The notes: generated from the sequence alone by a model not told the origin. A DNA stretch of 64,000 nucleotides from Synechocystis sp. PCC 7338 (GCF_018282115.1 NZ_CP054306.1:558001-622000), one strand, 5' to 3'. Numbered from the stretch's first letter, positions 1-9,334 are shown. Numbers and translations are program-made.

Positions 1-1
1 C

Positions 2-868
2 TCCATTACGGTGCGGGAACTGCTATCCCTCAGCTTCAAAAAAGCGGGTTTTCGGGTGGAGCAAGCTCGGGATGGTCAAGAAGCTTGGGAGCAGTTGAAG
101 TCTGGGCTACCCTGTGATTTGGTCTTCTGTGACATTGAGATGCCGCGTAAGAATGGCTTGGAATTGTTGTCGGAATTGCAAGCAGACGAAGAACTTTCTT
201 CCATTCCAGTGGCCTTGCTCACTTCTCGGGGAGCCGATCGCCATCGCAAAGTGGCGGCCAAGCTGGGGGCAACGGGTTATTTCACTAAGCCCTATACAGA
301 AAAAGACATTTTGGATGCGGCTAACCGGATGTTGAGTGGAGAAGTATTACTCCCTGGCAGTACCCGCAAAACTAATTCCATTCTGTCCCGCTTCAAAAAA
401 GCCCGGGGCAACTTTTCTGAGGAAGCTCCTACCATTGTGAAGAGTAACCCTGGCACCCTACGTTCAACGGTGTTAATTATCGATGACTCGGTAATGGTAC
501 GGGAAATGCTTTCCATGACCTTTAAAAAAGCCGATTACCACACAGAAACCGCCCGGGATGGCCAGGATGCTTGGGAAAAACTCAAGTCCGGCTTACCCTG
601 TGATTTGATTCTCTGTGACATTGAAATGCCCCGCATGAACGGCCTGGAATTATTGGAGCGCATTCAAGAAGATCCCAACCTTTCCCGTATCCCAGTGGCC
701 ATGATTACCTCCCGGGGAGCACAAAAAATGCAGCGCATGGCGGCGGAGAAAGGTGCCAAGGGATACTTTGTGAAGCCATACATTGAGGAAACTTTATTGG
801 AAGCCAGTCAAAGGTTGATAAGAGGAGAAGTGTTGCTGGATTTGGCCGCCCTAAGTGCAGAAGAGTAA
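2..868 (+). CDS. Two-receiver C-terminus of a CheA/PatA-type signalling protein (5' partial)
   Basis: The reading frame is open from base 2, so the N-terminus lies outside the window. The visible 288 residues hold two CheY-like receiver domains joined by a linker of about 40 residues. Each has the phospho-acceptor aspartate in an L(V/I)xCDIEMPR strand, a T/S switch (LLTSRG, MITSRG) and the KPY lysine. The two are very similar (KSGLPCDL occurs in both), which points to an internal duplication. Receivers placed after one another at a C-terminus fit cyanobacterial CheA-like hybrid kinases or PatA-type regulators; the kinase part is not visible. PCC 6803 has such a CheA-like gene (slr0322, Hik43) next to an alpha-mannosidase, and the order here agrees. 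The stop codon overlaps the mannosidase start (TAATG), so translation is probably coupled. Confidence 0.85.
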   Translation, partial: SITVRELLSLSFKKAGFRVEQARDGQEAWEQLKSGLPCDLVFCDIEMPRKNGLELLSELQADEELSSIPVALLTSRGADRHRKVAAKLGATGYFTKPYTEKDILDAANRMLSGEVLLPGSTRKTNSILSRFKKARGNFSEEAPTIVKSNPGTLRSTVLIIDDSVMVREMLSMTFKKADYHTETARDGQDAWEKLKSGLPCDLILCDIEMPRMNGLELLERIQEDPNLSRIPVAMITSRGAQKMQRMAAEKGAKGYFVKPYIEETLLEASQRLIRGEVLLDLAALSAEE

Positions 869-3800
869 TGACAGAATCGTTGAATCCCTTACTGCCGGAA
901 ATTAGTATCGCCCTGGTGCTGGAACAACTAAGGCGTTTATGTCAGCAAAATTGTCAAAACCGTTGGTATTGCTTACCTGATGCGCCTTGGGAGATTGCTG
1001 ATTGGCAAACTTATCCATTGGGTAAAGTTAACGAGAAGGGTTATTTAATTTGGGAAAAAGGCGAAAAAATCCAATGGTTTGCCCAAACTTTTACCGTGCC
1101 TAAAGCTTTGGCGAACTATCCTTTAGATGGTTTGACATTGCGTTTAGCTTTAACTTGGTGGGCCAAGGATGCTAAAATTTTTGTCAATGGTAATTTAGCT
1201 CAGGCTGGGGATTTGTTTGACTCTAAAGCTAGAGTTTTGTTAACTGATAATGCCCAAATTGCCCAAGCGTTTACCGTGGCTTTAAAGTTAACTAGCCCGG
1301 GCCATGACATTGGTGGATTGATGCAGTCCCAATTAATTTTTGAGCGGGAATATCCTGACCCAGATCCGGGTTTTATTGCTGATGAAATTGAAGTTCTAAG
1401 CTTATATTTAGCTCAATTTGAATCAGGAAAACTGGCTCAATTAAGTCAGGCTTTAGAAGCAATTACTTGGAATAAAATTTCAGATCAAGAACAATTTGAT
1501 CAATCATTACTGCAACTTCGTCAAGGATTACTGCCGTTAACTGAAGGATTGAAACAACAACAAATAAATTTACTAGGCCATGCCCATCTAGATATGGCTT
1601 GGTTATGGCCATTGGAGGAGACTTGGGAAGTAGGGGAAAGAACTTTTCAATCAGTCATTAATTTACAAACAGAGTTTGCTGATTTGGTATTTGGTCACAC
1701 CAGTCCGGTTTTATACCAATGGATTGAAGAGCATCGACCGGCATTATTTGAGCAAATTCAAAAAGCTGTTCAACAAGGAAACTGGGAACTGTTGGGGGGA
1801 ATGTGGGTTGAGCCGGAAGTAAATATTATTAGCGGTGAATCTCTAGCTCGCCAATTGCTTTATGGCCAAAGGTATTTTGAAGCAAAATTTGGTCAAATTA
1901 GCAAAGTTGCTTGGCTTCCCGATAGTTTTGGTTTTTGTGGTCAGTTACCCCAGATTTTTTGTCAAGGTGGGATAGATTATTTTGTCACGGGTAAACTCCA
2001 CTGGAACGATACCAATAGTTTTCCCCATGGGGCTTTCCACTGGCGATCGCCGGATGGGACAGAAATTTTCACGGTGATGGCACCGCCCAACTTAGCCGGG
2101 GTGATGGACAATCAACCCTTATCGATGGCCAATTATGCTAACCGGTGGCAGAAGCAAACTGGACTGAAGGAATGTCTCTGGTTACCAGGGGTGGGAGACC
2201 ATGGTGGTGGCCCGAGCCAGGATATGTGGCGCATGAAGCAACGGTGGCAAAATTCGGAATTTTTCCCAACCATTAACACCGGAACAGCGGAGAATTTTTT
2301 GGCTAGAATTAAGCAAAAACTACCACCGGAGCAATCTTTTCCTCTGTGGCAGAAGGAATTATATTTAGAACTGCATCGAGGTTGTTTCACTGTTCATGCT
2401 GACCAAAAATTTTATAATCGTCAATGTGAGCATTTACTATACGAAGCGGAACTTTGGAGTAGTTTTGCTAGCTGGCTAGGGGATTATGACTACCCACAAA
2501 ACCGACTAGAGTCAGCTTGGAAGAAAGTTTTGCTCAATCAATTTCACGATATTTTACCAGGCACATCTATTCCTGAAGTTTTTGCAGTGGCTAATCAAGC
2601 TTGGCAAGAAGTTTACCAAACTACTAATGAGATCATTGATCAAGCCTTGGATTGCCTCAGTACCCAAATCAGCTATGCCGATAATCCAAGAAAAAAAGGG
2701 ACTCCTTTATTAATTTTTAATCCTCTCCATTGGTCGCAAAATCAATTAGTGGAAATCCCAGTCCAACCAGGCAAGCAATATCAAGTTTATGATTGGCAAA
2801 ATAAAAAATTAGTTGATACCCAATTAACAACGGCAGACACATTATTATTTATGGTCAATTCACCGCCTTTAACCTGTAGTGGTTACTGGTTGCAGTGTGA
2901 AGAAATTTCGTCAGATAGTCAACAACTACAAGTTTTTAGTCAAGAACCTATTCTGGATAATGGTTGGTTAAGAGTTGAAATTAGTCCGGAAAGTGGCGAA
3001 ATAGTAAGCATCGATGATTTGATTAACCGCCGTCAAGTCTTAGCTGGCCATGGTAATCAGTTGCAATTTTTTCGAGACCAAGGGCAATATTGGGACGCTT
3101 GGAATATCGATCCTGATTATGAAAAATATCATCTCCATTCAGGAAAATTGATTAACTGGCAATGGCTAGAGCAAGGCCCCCTGCGTTGGCGTTTGCGGGT
3201 AGCCAAAAAATTTCAAAAATCTACCTTCACCCAAGATTACTGTCTAAGCCAAAATTCCCCTTTGTTAGAAATTAAAACTGAAGTGGATTGGCAAGAAACC
3301 CATGTGATGGTGAAAGCGGCTTTTCCTGTAGCTTTACAAAGTGAATTTTTTACTACGGAAGCTCCCTGTGCCGTGGTGGATCGCCCGATTAATCCCCAAA
3401 CGGAGATGGAAAAAGCCCAATGGGAAGTGCCTCATCAACATTGGTTTTCCCTAAATGATACTGAGAAAAATTACGGAGTTAGTATCCTCAACAATTGTAA
3501 ATATGGCTGTGACGTAAAAGATAATTTAATGCGCTTAACTCTTTTGCGTAGTAGTGTATGGCCCGATCCTAATGCTGACCAGGGTAAACATACATTTAGT
3601 TATTACTTTTATCCCCACCAAGGAGATTGGCGATCGGCAAAAACGGTAGCCATGGGTTATGGCATTCATCGTCCCTTGAGGCCTTATTTTCCTGAAAATT
3701 GTAATGCAACATCAAATCAAGTAAGATCATGGCTAGGTAAGTCTTGGCTGACCATTAGTAGTGAAAATCTTTGTTTAATGGCCCTAAAGCAACAGGAAGA

Positions 3801-3981
3801 TAACCCAGAAAATTGGATAATGCGTTGCTATGAAACTATGGGAAAATCCGCCCAGTTAGATGTCACCACAATTTGTGACTACCGTGTTCAAACCAAAGTA
3901 AATCTGTTGGAAGAACCCCAACCAGGAGACAATACGGTTAATCCTTGGCAAATTGTTAGTGTTTCTCTCGCCCATGACTAA
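868..3981 (+). CDS. Alpha-mannosidase, glycoside hydrolase family 38
   Basis: This 1037-residue protein should hydrolyse alpha-mannosyl linkages of glycans or glycoconjugates. The GH38 catalytic domain is clear. The zinc site HAHLD places His238, His240 and Asp242 near the start of the fold, the nucleophile is the aspartate of WLPDSFGF (Asp352), and HDILPGTSIPEV is the conserved later motif. The C-terminal half is the beta-rich GH38C region. No signal peptide is visible, so the enzyme is probably cytosolic and may act in turnover of imported or internal mannosides (inference). The start overlaps the previous stop by one base, and its own stop lies inside the first codons of the downstream permease, making a three-gene coupled unit. 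Confidence 0.93.
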   Translation: MTESLNPLLPEISIALVLEQLRRLCQQNCQNRWYCLPDAPWEIADWQTYPLGKVNEKGYLIWEKGEKIQWFAQTFTVPKALANYPLDGLTLRLALTWWAKDAKIFVNGNLAQAGDLFDSKARVLLTDNAQIAQAFTVALKLTSPGHDIGGLMQSQLIFEREYPDPDPGFIADEIEVLSLYLAQFESGKLAQLSQALEAITWNKISDQEQFDQSLLQLRQGLLPLTEGLKQQQINLLGHAHLDMAWLWPLEETWEVGERTFQSVINLQTEFADLVFGHTSPVLYQWIEEHRPALFEQIQKAVQQGNWELLGGMWVEPEVNIISGESLARQLLYGQRYFEAKFGQISKVAWLPDSFGFCGQLPQIFCQGGIDYFVTGKLHWNDTNSFPHGAFHWRSPDGTEIFTVMAPPNLAGVMDNQPLSMANYANRWQKQTGLKECLWLPGVGDHGGGPSQDMWRMKQRWQNSEFFPTINTGTAENFLARIKQKLPPEQSFPLWQKELYLELHRGCFTVHADQKFYNRQCEHLLYEAELWSSFASWLGDYDYPQNRLESAWKKVLLNQFHDILPGTSIPEVFAVANQAWQEVYQTTNEIIDQALDCLSTQISYADNPRKKGTPLLIFNPLHWSQNQLVEIPVQPGKQYQVYDWQNKKLVDTQLTTADTLLFMVNSPPLTCSGYWLQCEEISSDSQQLQVFSQEPILDNGWLRVEISPESGEIVSIDDLINRRQVLAGHGNQLQFFRDQGQYWDAWNIDPDYEKYHLHSGKLINWQWLEQGPLRWRLRVAKKFQKSTFTQDYCLSQNSPLLEIKTEVDWQETHVMVKAAFPVALQSEFFTTEAPCAVVDRPINPQTEMEKAQWEVPHQHWFSLNDTEKNYGVSILNNCKYGCDVKDNLMRLTLLRSSVWPDPNADQGKHTFSYYFYPHQGDWRSAKTVAMGYGIHRPLRPYFPENCNATSNQVRSWLGKSWLTISSENLCLMALKQQEDNPENWIMRCYETMGKSAQLDVTTICDYRVQTKVNLLEEPQPGDNTVNPWQIVSVSLAHD

Positions 3982-4876
3982 GAATTTTCCCGTTTCCAAG
4001 CCATCGCCTGTCAGCGATCGCCAGACAAGTTTCAGGTTCAAAAAAATTATTTTGCAAAAGCCGTTAGCTTCCTTGAGCTTAATTGCCCTGATCATAATTG
4101 TTTTGGCGGTGGTTTTTGGTCCGATCTTTTATCGGGTTCCCATCGACCAAATTGATTTTACTCAAACAGCGGCCGCCCCTAGTTGGCAACATCCCCTGGG
4201 AACTAATGATTTGGGACAGGATCAATTGGCTCGCTTACTTATAGGTGGCCGGATTTCTCTGGCGGTGGGGCTGAGTGCCATGGCGGTTTCCCTCACTTTG
4301 GGCACCTTAATCGGGGCGATCGCCGGTTATTTTGGTGGTTGGTGGGACGTAATTTTAATGCGAATTACGGATCTATTTTTAGCTCTGCCCCAATTGCCTT
4401 TGGTGTTGTTGGTAGTTTATTTATTTCGGGAGCCGGTGACCAGGGCCACTTCCCCCGAAAAAGGCATTTTTATTTTGGTGGTTTTGCTCATTGGTTTGCT
4501 CAATTGGATGAGTGTGGCTCGGTTGGTACGGGGCAATATTTTACGCCTAAGGGAAATGGAATTTGTCAAAGCGGCGATCGCCATGGGAGCGGGCTCTAAT
4601 CATATTATTTGGCGTCATCTACTCCCCAATGTCTTGAGTTTAATCATTGTGGCAGCTAGCTTAGCGGTGGGTAATGCCATTATTACCGAATCAACCCTGA
4701 GCTTTTTAGGCTTAGGTTTTCCCCCGGATGTACCCACCTGGGGCCAGATGCTTTACACTGCCAAGGATTATTTGGAAACGGCACCATTAATGGCAGTTTT
4801 TCCTGGCTTAGCTATTTTTATTACTGTTTTAAGTGTTAATTATTTAGGGGATGGCATTGGCATAAAAAATAGTTAA
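3974..4876 (+). CDS. ABC transporter permease, DppC/OppC type
   Basis: This is an inner-membrane permease of about 300 residues from the dipeptide/oligopeptide/nickel class. The N-terminal membrane segment (ALIIIVLAVVFGPIFY) is followed by the DppC-type HPLGTNDLGQD motif. The EAA loop that contacts the ATPase is visible around FVKAAIAMGAGSNHIIWRHLLPN, and STLSFLGLGFPPDVPTWG is the typical C-terminal signature. I chose the ATG at 3974, which overlaps the mannosidase stop by eight bases; the frame also extends 21 bases further upstream. No binding protein, ATPase or DppB partner is adjacent, so the system is dispersed. A DppB-type gene starts at 63731, but a pairing is only inferred. The substrate is unknown. 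Confidence 0.9.
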   Translation: MTKNFPVSKPSPVSDRQTSFRFKKIILQKPLASLSLIALIIIVLAVVFGPIFYRVPIDQIDFTQTAAAPSWQHPLGTNDLGQDQLARLLIGGRISLAVGLSAMAVSLTLGTLIGAIAGYFGGWWDVILMRITDLFLALPQLPLVLLVVYLFREPVTRATSPEKGIFILVVLLIGLLNWMSVARLVRGNILRLREMEFVKAAIAMGAGSNHIIWRHLLPNVLSLIIVAASLAVGNAIITESTLSFLGLGFPPDVPTWGQMLYTAKDYLETAPLMAVFPGLAIFITVLSVNYLGDGIGIKNS

Positions 4877-4922
4877 TATGTAAATCCTATTTGTTGATTT
4901 TATTGAGCTAAAAATAAACTCC

Positions 4923-5408
4923 ATGATCCGCCCAATCCCCGATGCCAGTAATCAGTTTTATCTGGACCATATTAATTTACTGCGTCAAAGCTATGAACGC
5001 TTAATTGGTAAAACCTTTGGCCCTAGCGATCTAACTGAAATGGCCCTAGCCCAGGCGATTTACGAAGCTCCCTACGTAGTAGTTTCCCATGGCACAGAGC
5101 CTGACCCTATTTTTAACTACGCCAATCTTGCCGCCCAGAAACTATTTGAATTTCCCTGGGTTGAATTTTGCCAATTACCTTCCCGTCAGTCTGCGGAAGT
5201 TCCTAACCAAATGGAACGACAAAAATTATTAGATGTCGTTAGTCGTCAGGGTTTTATGGAGAATTACCAAGGTATTCGTATTGCCAAGGGAGGACGTCGC
5301 TTTTGGATTAAAAATGTTACCGTCTGGAATCTTCACAATGCTGATGGCGTTTACCGTGGTCAGGGGGCAATTTATAGTTCCTGGGAGGATATTTTTGAAA
5401 AGATTTAA
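4923..5408 (+). CDS. MEKHLA domain (PAS-like) protein
   Basis: This 161-residue soluble protein consists almost entirely of a MEKHLA domain, a PAS-like fold found alone in cyanobacteria and at the end of plant HD-ZIP III proteins. Typical blocks are FNYANLAAQKLFE, the LPSRQSAE stretch, and the closing YRGQGAIYSSW. The cellular role is not established; a small-molecule or redox sensing function is inferred from the PAS-like fold. It follows the permease by 46 bases on the same strand and may share its transcript. No clear Shine-Dalgarno precedes the ATG. Confidence 0.82.
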   Translation: MIRPIPDASNQFYLDHINLLRQSYERLIGKTFGPSDLTEMALAQAIYEAPYVVVSHGTEPDPIFNYANLAAQKLFEFPWVEFCQLPSRQSAEVPNQMERQKLLDVVSRQGFMENYQGIRIAKGGRRFWIKNVTVWNLHNADGVYRGQGAIYSSWEDIFEKI

Positions 5409-5488
5409 AATTTAGGATAGCCAGAATAAGTTACTAAAATTTCTCCAAAATTTTCAGCTTAAATTGACAAGTTTTAGGCATTTTTAAA

Positions 5489-5998
5489 CTATCTGCAACC
5501 CAAACTGTCCCTGGTAGCTATCCCTGTCACTGGATTAACTCCCTCTGCCCGTTCACACATAAGCTTGACTTGGTAGGCATCAATCACCGCATCGCTGAAG
5601 TCCGCCCCGGTGATATCGGTGTCATAAAAACGGGTACGGGTGGCGATTGCCTCGGTGAAAATGGCGTCCCGCAGATCAGCAAAATCTAGGGTAACCCGGT
5701 CCACTAGGGAACCACTCAGGTTAGCTCCCCGTAGATTGGCATGGAGAAAAACTGCATCGGTCAAAATGGAGAAGGTGAGATCACTGCCCTCAAAATTGCT
5801 TTCTCGCAAATCTGCCGCCGCAAATACTGCCTTATTCAAATCCTGATGGGAGAAATCTGAGCGGGCTAAATCTCCGTAGGTATAGTTAACTGTATTGGCT
5901 TGGGCCAGCACCGACGGGGCCCAGAGCAACACCAAGGCGATCGCCAGGACAAGAATTTGTAACCACCGCCGCCAACCAGAAAGAAGCAAAGAAAACAT
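5489..5998 (-). CDS. Secreted (lumenal) pentapeptide-repeat protein
   Basis: From the chosen ATG this is a 169-residue protein. It starts with a positively charged segment (GWRRW), a long hydrophobic stretch and a likely signal-peptidase site after VLA, so export to the thylakoid lumen or periplasm is expected. The mature part carries A(D/N)LXX pentapeptide repeats (ADLRESNFEGSDL, ANLRGANLSGSL) that should form a right-handed quadrilateral beta-helix. The C-terminus has a pair of cysteines in LMCERAEG...SLGCR, as in cyanobacterial Rfr32-type lumenal proteins. The frame runs 168 bases further upstream, but that extension would put about 56 unrelated residues before the signal peptide, so the shorter start is preferred. 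Function is unknown. Confidence 0.85.
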   Translation of the reverse strand: MFSLLLSGWRRWLQILVLAIALVLLWAPSVLAQANTVNYTYGDLARSDFSHQDLNKAVFAAADLRESNFEGSDLTFSILTDAVFLHANLRGANLSGSLVDRVTLDFADLRDAIFTEAIATRTRFYDTDITGADFSDAVIDAYQVKLMCERAEGVNPVTGIATRDSLGCR

Positions 5999-6345
5999 AG
6001 GGGCAAATTTGGGCAAATTTTGCAGTATCTTTATCTTTCCCCAGCCTAGCAAAACAATCCAGTGAGGCAAAGGCAATTTGGGGCAGCCAAGCTTTCTATT
6101 CCGAAGAATAGCGAGTCTTATATTCTGGCGATAGGCGGACTCCCCATCCCCAATTCCTGAGGACAAAACTAATGGTCACAAAAAATATTTTGTATGTGTC
6201 TAGCTTGGCTCTCGCTATCCGTCGCCATGTCAACAGTATCATCATAGAAGATTGCGCCCCAAGGGGCGGGGATTTCAGCCCATTGCCGTTAAAAATGACT
6301 TCTTAACCCCATTGAATTAATTTTCATCCATTAGCAGGCACAATT
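5999..6345. other. Intergenic region between divergent genes
   Basis: This stretch separates the pentapeptide gene from the Nudix gene. It holds a perfect palindrome, GCCCCAAGGGGC, near 6256-6267, followed by GGGG. There is no T-tract, so it is not a convincing terminator. No RNA gene or further coding frame with a ribosome site was recognised. Confidence 0.5.
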
Positions 6346-6795
6346 GTGACTCTTCGTAACCCCCTTCCCACAGTGGATTTGATTATCGAAATGATTGATC
6401 AACCTCGCCGACCCATTTTATTAATTGAGCGGCAAAATCAGCCCCACGGCTGGGCCTTGCCCGGAGGCTTTGTGGACTATGGGGAAACCCTAGAAGCGGC
6501 ATCTCTGCGGGAAGCTAAGGAAGAAATTTCCCTCGATGTGCAGCTAATTGAAATGTTTTACGCCTACTCCGACCCCCGCAGGGATCCCCGGCAACATACC
6601 CTGAGTGTGGTATTCCTGGCGGCGGCCACTGGTAGACCCCAAGCTGCGGACGATGCTAAAACCGTCGGCTTTTTTGATCTGTGGGAATTTCCCGATCCGG
6701 TTTGTTTTGACCACGGACAAATTTTGCAGGATTATCGTCGCTACCGTTATTACCACCAACGCCCCGATCCCCACCGGCATTATTTGGGCGACTGA
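6346..6795 (+). CDS. Nudix hydrolase
   Basis: This 149-residue Nudix-fold pyrophosphohydrolase is most like the small ADP-ribose/NADH-type enzymes of cyanobacteria. The Nudix box is present: [12 protein letters not shown] continuing into REAKEEIS supplies the metal-binding glutamates. The final small residue after EE is Ile-Ser instead of the more usual x-Gly. WALPGGF precedes the box. The start is probably the GTG at 6346, since no ATG is suitably placed and the conserved domain begins right after it. The substrate cannot be assigned from sequence. It is convergent with panD. Confidence 0.88.
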   Translation: MTLRNPLPTVDLIIEMIDQPRRPILLIERQNQPHGWALPGGFVDYGETLEAASLREAKEEISLDVQLIEMFYAYSDPRRDPRQHTLSVVFLAAATGRPQAADDAKTVGFFDLWEFPDPVCFDHGQILQDYRRYRYYHQRPDPHRHYLGD

Positions 6796-6845
6796 GGGCG
6801 CAAAGCATCGATTTTCTCCAGATTAGTGGGGTTGATCCGATCAAT

Positions 6846-7265
6846 TTATTTGGGCACTGGTGCCGAACAATTGGTGTTGATAAATCGCACCCCCTGTTCT
6901 TGGGGAATTAGTTCTTGTAAATAAAAATCCACCGTTTCATTGCTTTCATCAGCCACCAACACCTTAGCTTGGTGTCCAGTCTGCAACACCTGATTACGCT
7001 CACATAGTTCGTAGGCAAAAATAATCAGGCGATCGCCTGGTTGACAAAGCAAGGCGGCTCCACCGTTGGGGCAAATTTCCTTGGAATGGGCTTGACCGGG
7101 TAGGACATAGGTGGAAAAGCGATTACCGTTGCTGAGATTGATAATATCCACCTCCTCTAAGGGCAACAATCCCACCCGCTCCAACATTACTGGGTCAATG
7201 GTGATACTGCCCACATAATTAACATTGGCCTCTGTCACACAGACCCGATGTAATTTTGCGTGCAT
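6846..7265 (-). CDS. panD: Aspartate 1-decarboxylase (pyruvoyl enzyme)
   Basis: PanD makes beta-alanine from L-aspartate for pantothenate and coenzyme A synthesis. The family start [13 protein letters not shown], the self-cleavage site in YVGSITID (cleavage between Gly and Ser gives the pyruvoyl group) and [10 protein letters not shown] are visible. At 139 residues it is slightly longer than the usual ~126 because of a C-terminal tail. I chose the ATG at 7265, ten bases downstream of GGGGAG; an ATG six codons upstream is possible. It lies 69 bases downstream of mdh on the same strand, with ndhO before that, so ndhO-mdh-panD may be cotranscribed. Confidence 0.94.
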   Translation of the reverse strand: MHAKLHRVCVTEANVNYVGSITIDPVMLERVGLLPLEEVDIINLSNGNRFSTYVLPGQAHSKEICPNGGAALLCQPGDRLIIFAYELCERNQVLQTGHQAKVLVADESNETVDFYLQELIPQEQGVRFINTNCSAPVPK

Positions 7266-7334
7266 TAGACGGATGCTCCCCATTAAGCCCTAACCTCGGT
7301 GAAAAAACGGTATTGGCACTGCCCGTTAATCGCG

Positions 7335-8309
7335 TTAATCGTCGCTAACCATGGCCAACGCCACATCAATATTACGGCGAACCGCTTCAGCGGAAAGATG
7401 GAGGGCATCTTTTTCCTCGGGGGTTAATTGCACTTCTAGGATATCTTCCACCCCTCGGCAGCCCAAACGACAGGGTACCCCCAGGAAAATATCCTTCAAC
7501 CCATACATACCGTCAAGGTAGGTGGCGGCGGGGAGAATCCTGGACTGATTCCGCAAAATGGACTCCACCATCACCCCAGCGGAAGAGGCCGGGGCGTAAT
7601 AGGCGGTACCCGTTTGTAGCAAGGCGGCAATTTCAGCTCCACCGTTACGGGTGCGCTCCACTAACTCCGCAATGGTTTGGGGAGGTATTAACTCCGTAAT
7701 GGGAACCCCACTGACGGTGCAGTAGCGGGGCAAAGGCAACATCAAATCTCCGTGGCCCCCAAGTACTAGGGTGTTGATATCCGAGGGACAAGCCCCTAAT
7801 TTCATGGCAATGAAGGCTTTGAGCCGGGCCGAATCCAATACCCCAGCCATGCCGATAACCCGTTGGGAAGGTAACCCGGTCACTTTCCAAGCCAAATAGG
7901 TCATCACGTCCAGGGGATTGGTGACCACAATCAGAATGGCATTGGGGGAATAACGCAATGTTTCCCGGGCGGCCTGGGCCACAATGTTGGCGTTTTTGCC
8001 CAACAAATCATCCCGACTCATGCCGGGCTTACGGGGCAAACCGGCGGTGATCACCACCACGTCGGAGCCAGCGGTGGCCTCGTAGTCGTTAGTGCCAACA
8101 ATTTTGCTGTCGTATTCTTCCACACTCTGGGCGGACATCAAATCCAAGGCAATGCCCTGGGGTAATCCCGGCACAATGTCCAACAAAACTACGTTGGCAA
8201 CGTTCTGTTGCACTAACCTCTGGGCCAGGGTCCGGCCGACATTACCGGCACCAACCACTGTCACCTGTAAGGACTGACAGGCGATCGGGGAATACTCCAA
8301 ACTATTCAT
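7335..8309 (-). CDS. mdh: Malate dehydrogenase, LDH-like type
   Basis: This 324-residue NAD-dependent malate dehydrogenase interconverts malate and oxaloacetate. The Rossmann motif VVGAGNVGRTLAQRL, the substrate arginine region with LPRKPGMSRDDLL, and the catalytic histidine in LGGHGDLMLPL are all seen. The Arg in the RKPGMSR loop fits malate over lactate specificity. The ATG at 8309 follows GGAGG by about six bases and gives the length I recall for the PCC 6803 enzyme (CitH); an in-frame start 36 bases upstream is less likely. It sits 37 bases after ndhO. Confidence 0.95.
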   Translation of the reverse strand: MNSLEYSPIACQSLQVTVVGAGNVGRTLAQRLVQQNVANVVLLDIVPGLPQGIALDLMSAQSVEEYDSKIVGTNDYEATAGSDVVVITAGLPRKPGMSRDDLLGKNANIVAQAARETLRYSPNAILIVVTNPLDVMTYLAWKVTGLPSQRVIGMAGVLDSARLKAFIAMKLGACPSDINTLVLGGHGDLMLPLPRYCTVSGVPITELIPPQTIAELVERTRNGGAEIAALLQTGTAYYAPASSAGVMVESILRNQSRILPAATYLDGMYGLKDIFLGVPCRLGCRGVEDILEVQLTPEEKDALHLSAEAVRRNIDVALAMVSDD

Positions 8310-8346
8310 GGCACCCTCCGGGGTGTTGATGGTGGAGGAAAGCAAC

Positions 8347-8565
8347 CTAGGCCAGGGCTTCGATTTGGTCTAAGCGCAGCCAGACGTTGGGAGTGGGGAC
8401 ATAAAATCGCACTAGGGCATATTCTTCATTTAAATCCAACACCTCCCCTTTGCTATGGAAAAGGTAGTCGGGTAAACGGCGATCGCTGGCTTGGGCTTCA
8501 AGGCTGTTTTCCAATTGGGCGCGGATAACCCGCACTAAACTGCCCTTTTTCATTTTAGCGGCCAT
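8347..8565 (-). CDS. ndhO: NDH-1 complex subunit NdhO
   Basis: NdhO is a small peripheral subunit of the photosynthetic NDH-1 complex at the thylakoid membrane, which works in cyclic electron flow and respiration. The 72-residue product starts [13 protein letters not shown] and ends in the conserved [16 protein letters not shown] block; I recognise it as essentially the PCC 6803 protein (ssl1690). The frame is open for 50 more codons upstream, but those encode a Gly/Pro/Trp-rich stretch over the repeated CCCCAG motif and are unlikely to be translated. The genes downstream are mdh and panD. Confidence 0.93.
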   Translation of the reverse strand: MAAKMKKGSLVRVIRAQLENSLEAQASDRRLPDYLFHSKGEVLDLNEEYALVRFYVPTPNVWLRLDQIEALA

Positions 8566-9106
8566 GGTTTTGCCCTCGTTGGGAGACTGAGAAATTAATT
8601 CTAAATTGTTACATAACCCCAAAATTTTGTAATTCTTATTTTTGGCTATTTTCTCCCCAGGCCATTCCCCAGGTTTTCCCCAGCCATTCCCCTGGTTACC
8701 GGATTTTATCCCCAAGAGGTTAAGGTTTTTGAGCTGTTTCTTAACCCTGACTGGGCCGTGGGCACCCCAGGGGTGGGGGAATTTTTTCTGGTTTTCACAC
8801 TAGGGATAGTAGGGAGATTTTTCTGGCGATCGCCTCCTGGGGAATCCCGTAAAAAATTAGAGAGAGTTGGTTAAACGGGTTTTATTGTTAAGTTGAGTTA
8901 AGTAAAAATGGCTGAAAAGCCTATAGTCTCGTTGACAAAAATGAAAAATGCTCCCTTGAGCAAAATTTTCCACCATTGACAGCCAGGGGAATTCCCCGAT
9001 AAAACTATTGGGCACACAGCAGAAAAACTTTGGGTGTGGGGCCGTAATCTTCAGCCGGCCCAGTTATTCCCCAAAGCAGTTCCGCCCTTTGAAAGAGAGA
9101 AGAACC
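8566..9106. other. Divergent intergenic region upstream of ndhO
   Basis: This is about 540 bases between divergent ndhO and the DUF2811-like gene. Near 8650-8705 there are several short copies of a (CCA)TTCCCCAGG-like motif. A HIP1 octamer lies near 8826. Promoter-like words such as TATAGT (8922-8927) and TTGACA (near 8932) are present, but not at canonical spacing to one another. No RNA gene was recognised. Confidence 0.45.
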
Positions 9107-9334
9107 ATGGATACCTCCGTTAGTGTTTTTGCTGAAATTCCCGAAGATCTGCACGAGTCCCTGACCACCTATCTAGATAAACATCCCCATTGGGACCTGG
9201 ACCGGGTGTTTTCCGCTGCCCTATCCCTGTTCCTGTTGCAAAATGAGGGGGGCTACGGCACCAAACCCATGTCCACCAGCTACAAGGCTTGTGCCCGGGT
9301 TTATCTGGAAACCTTATTGCAAACTGCCGAATGA
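9107..9334 (+). CDS. Small conserved cyanobacterial protein (DUF2811-like)
   Basis: This is a 75-residue soluble protein with no membrane segment. The ATG at 9107 follows AAAGAGAGAAGAACC, a reasonable ribosome site; the upstream in-frame ATG at 9008 would add 33 atypical residues. The content (EIPEDLHESLTTYLDKHP, then WDLDRVFSAALSLFLLQN) looks like an amphipathic helical, ribbon-helix-helix-like protein and matches my memory of the DUF2811 family. Function is unknown. Its stop overlaps the pth start (ATGA), so translation of the two is likely coupled. Confidence 0.75.
   Translation: MDTSVSVFAEIPEDLHESLTTYLDKHPHWDLDRVFSAALSLFLLQNEGGYGTKPMSTSYKACARVYLETLLQTAE

Noticed and set aside
6256-6267. 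GCCCCAAGGGGC palindrome before the Nudix gene
   Set aside because: A 12-base palindrome without a nearby promoter or T-tract; could be chance in this G/C-rich patch.
8566-8715. Upstream extension of ndhO by 50 codons
   Set aside because: The extra residues are encoded by a CCCCAG-repeat stretch and are absent from the known 72-residue protein.
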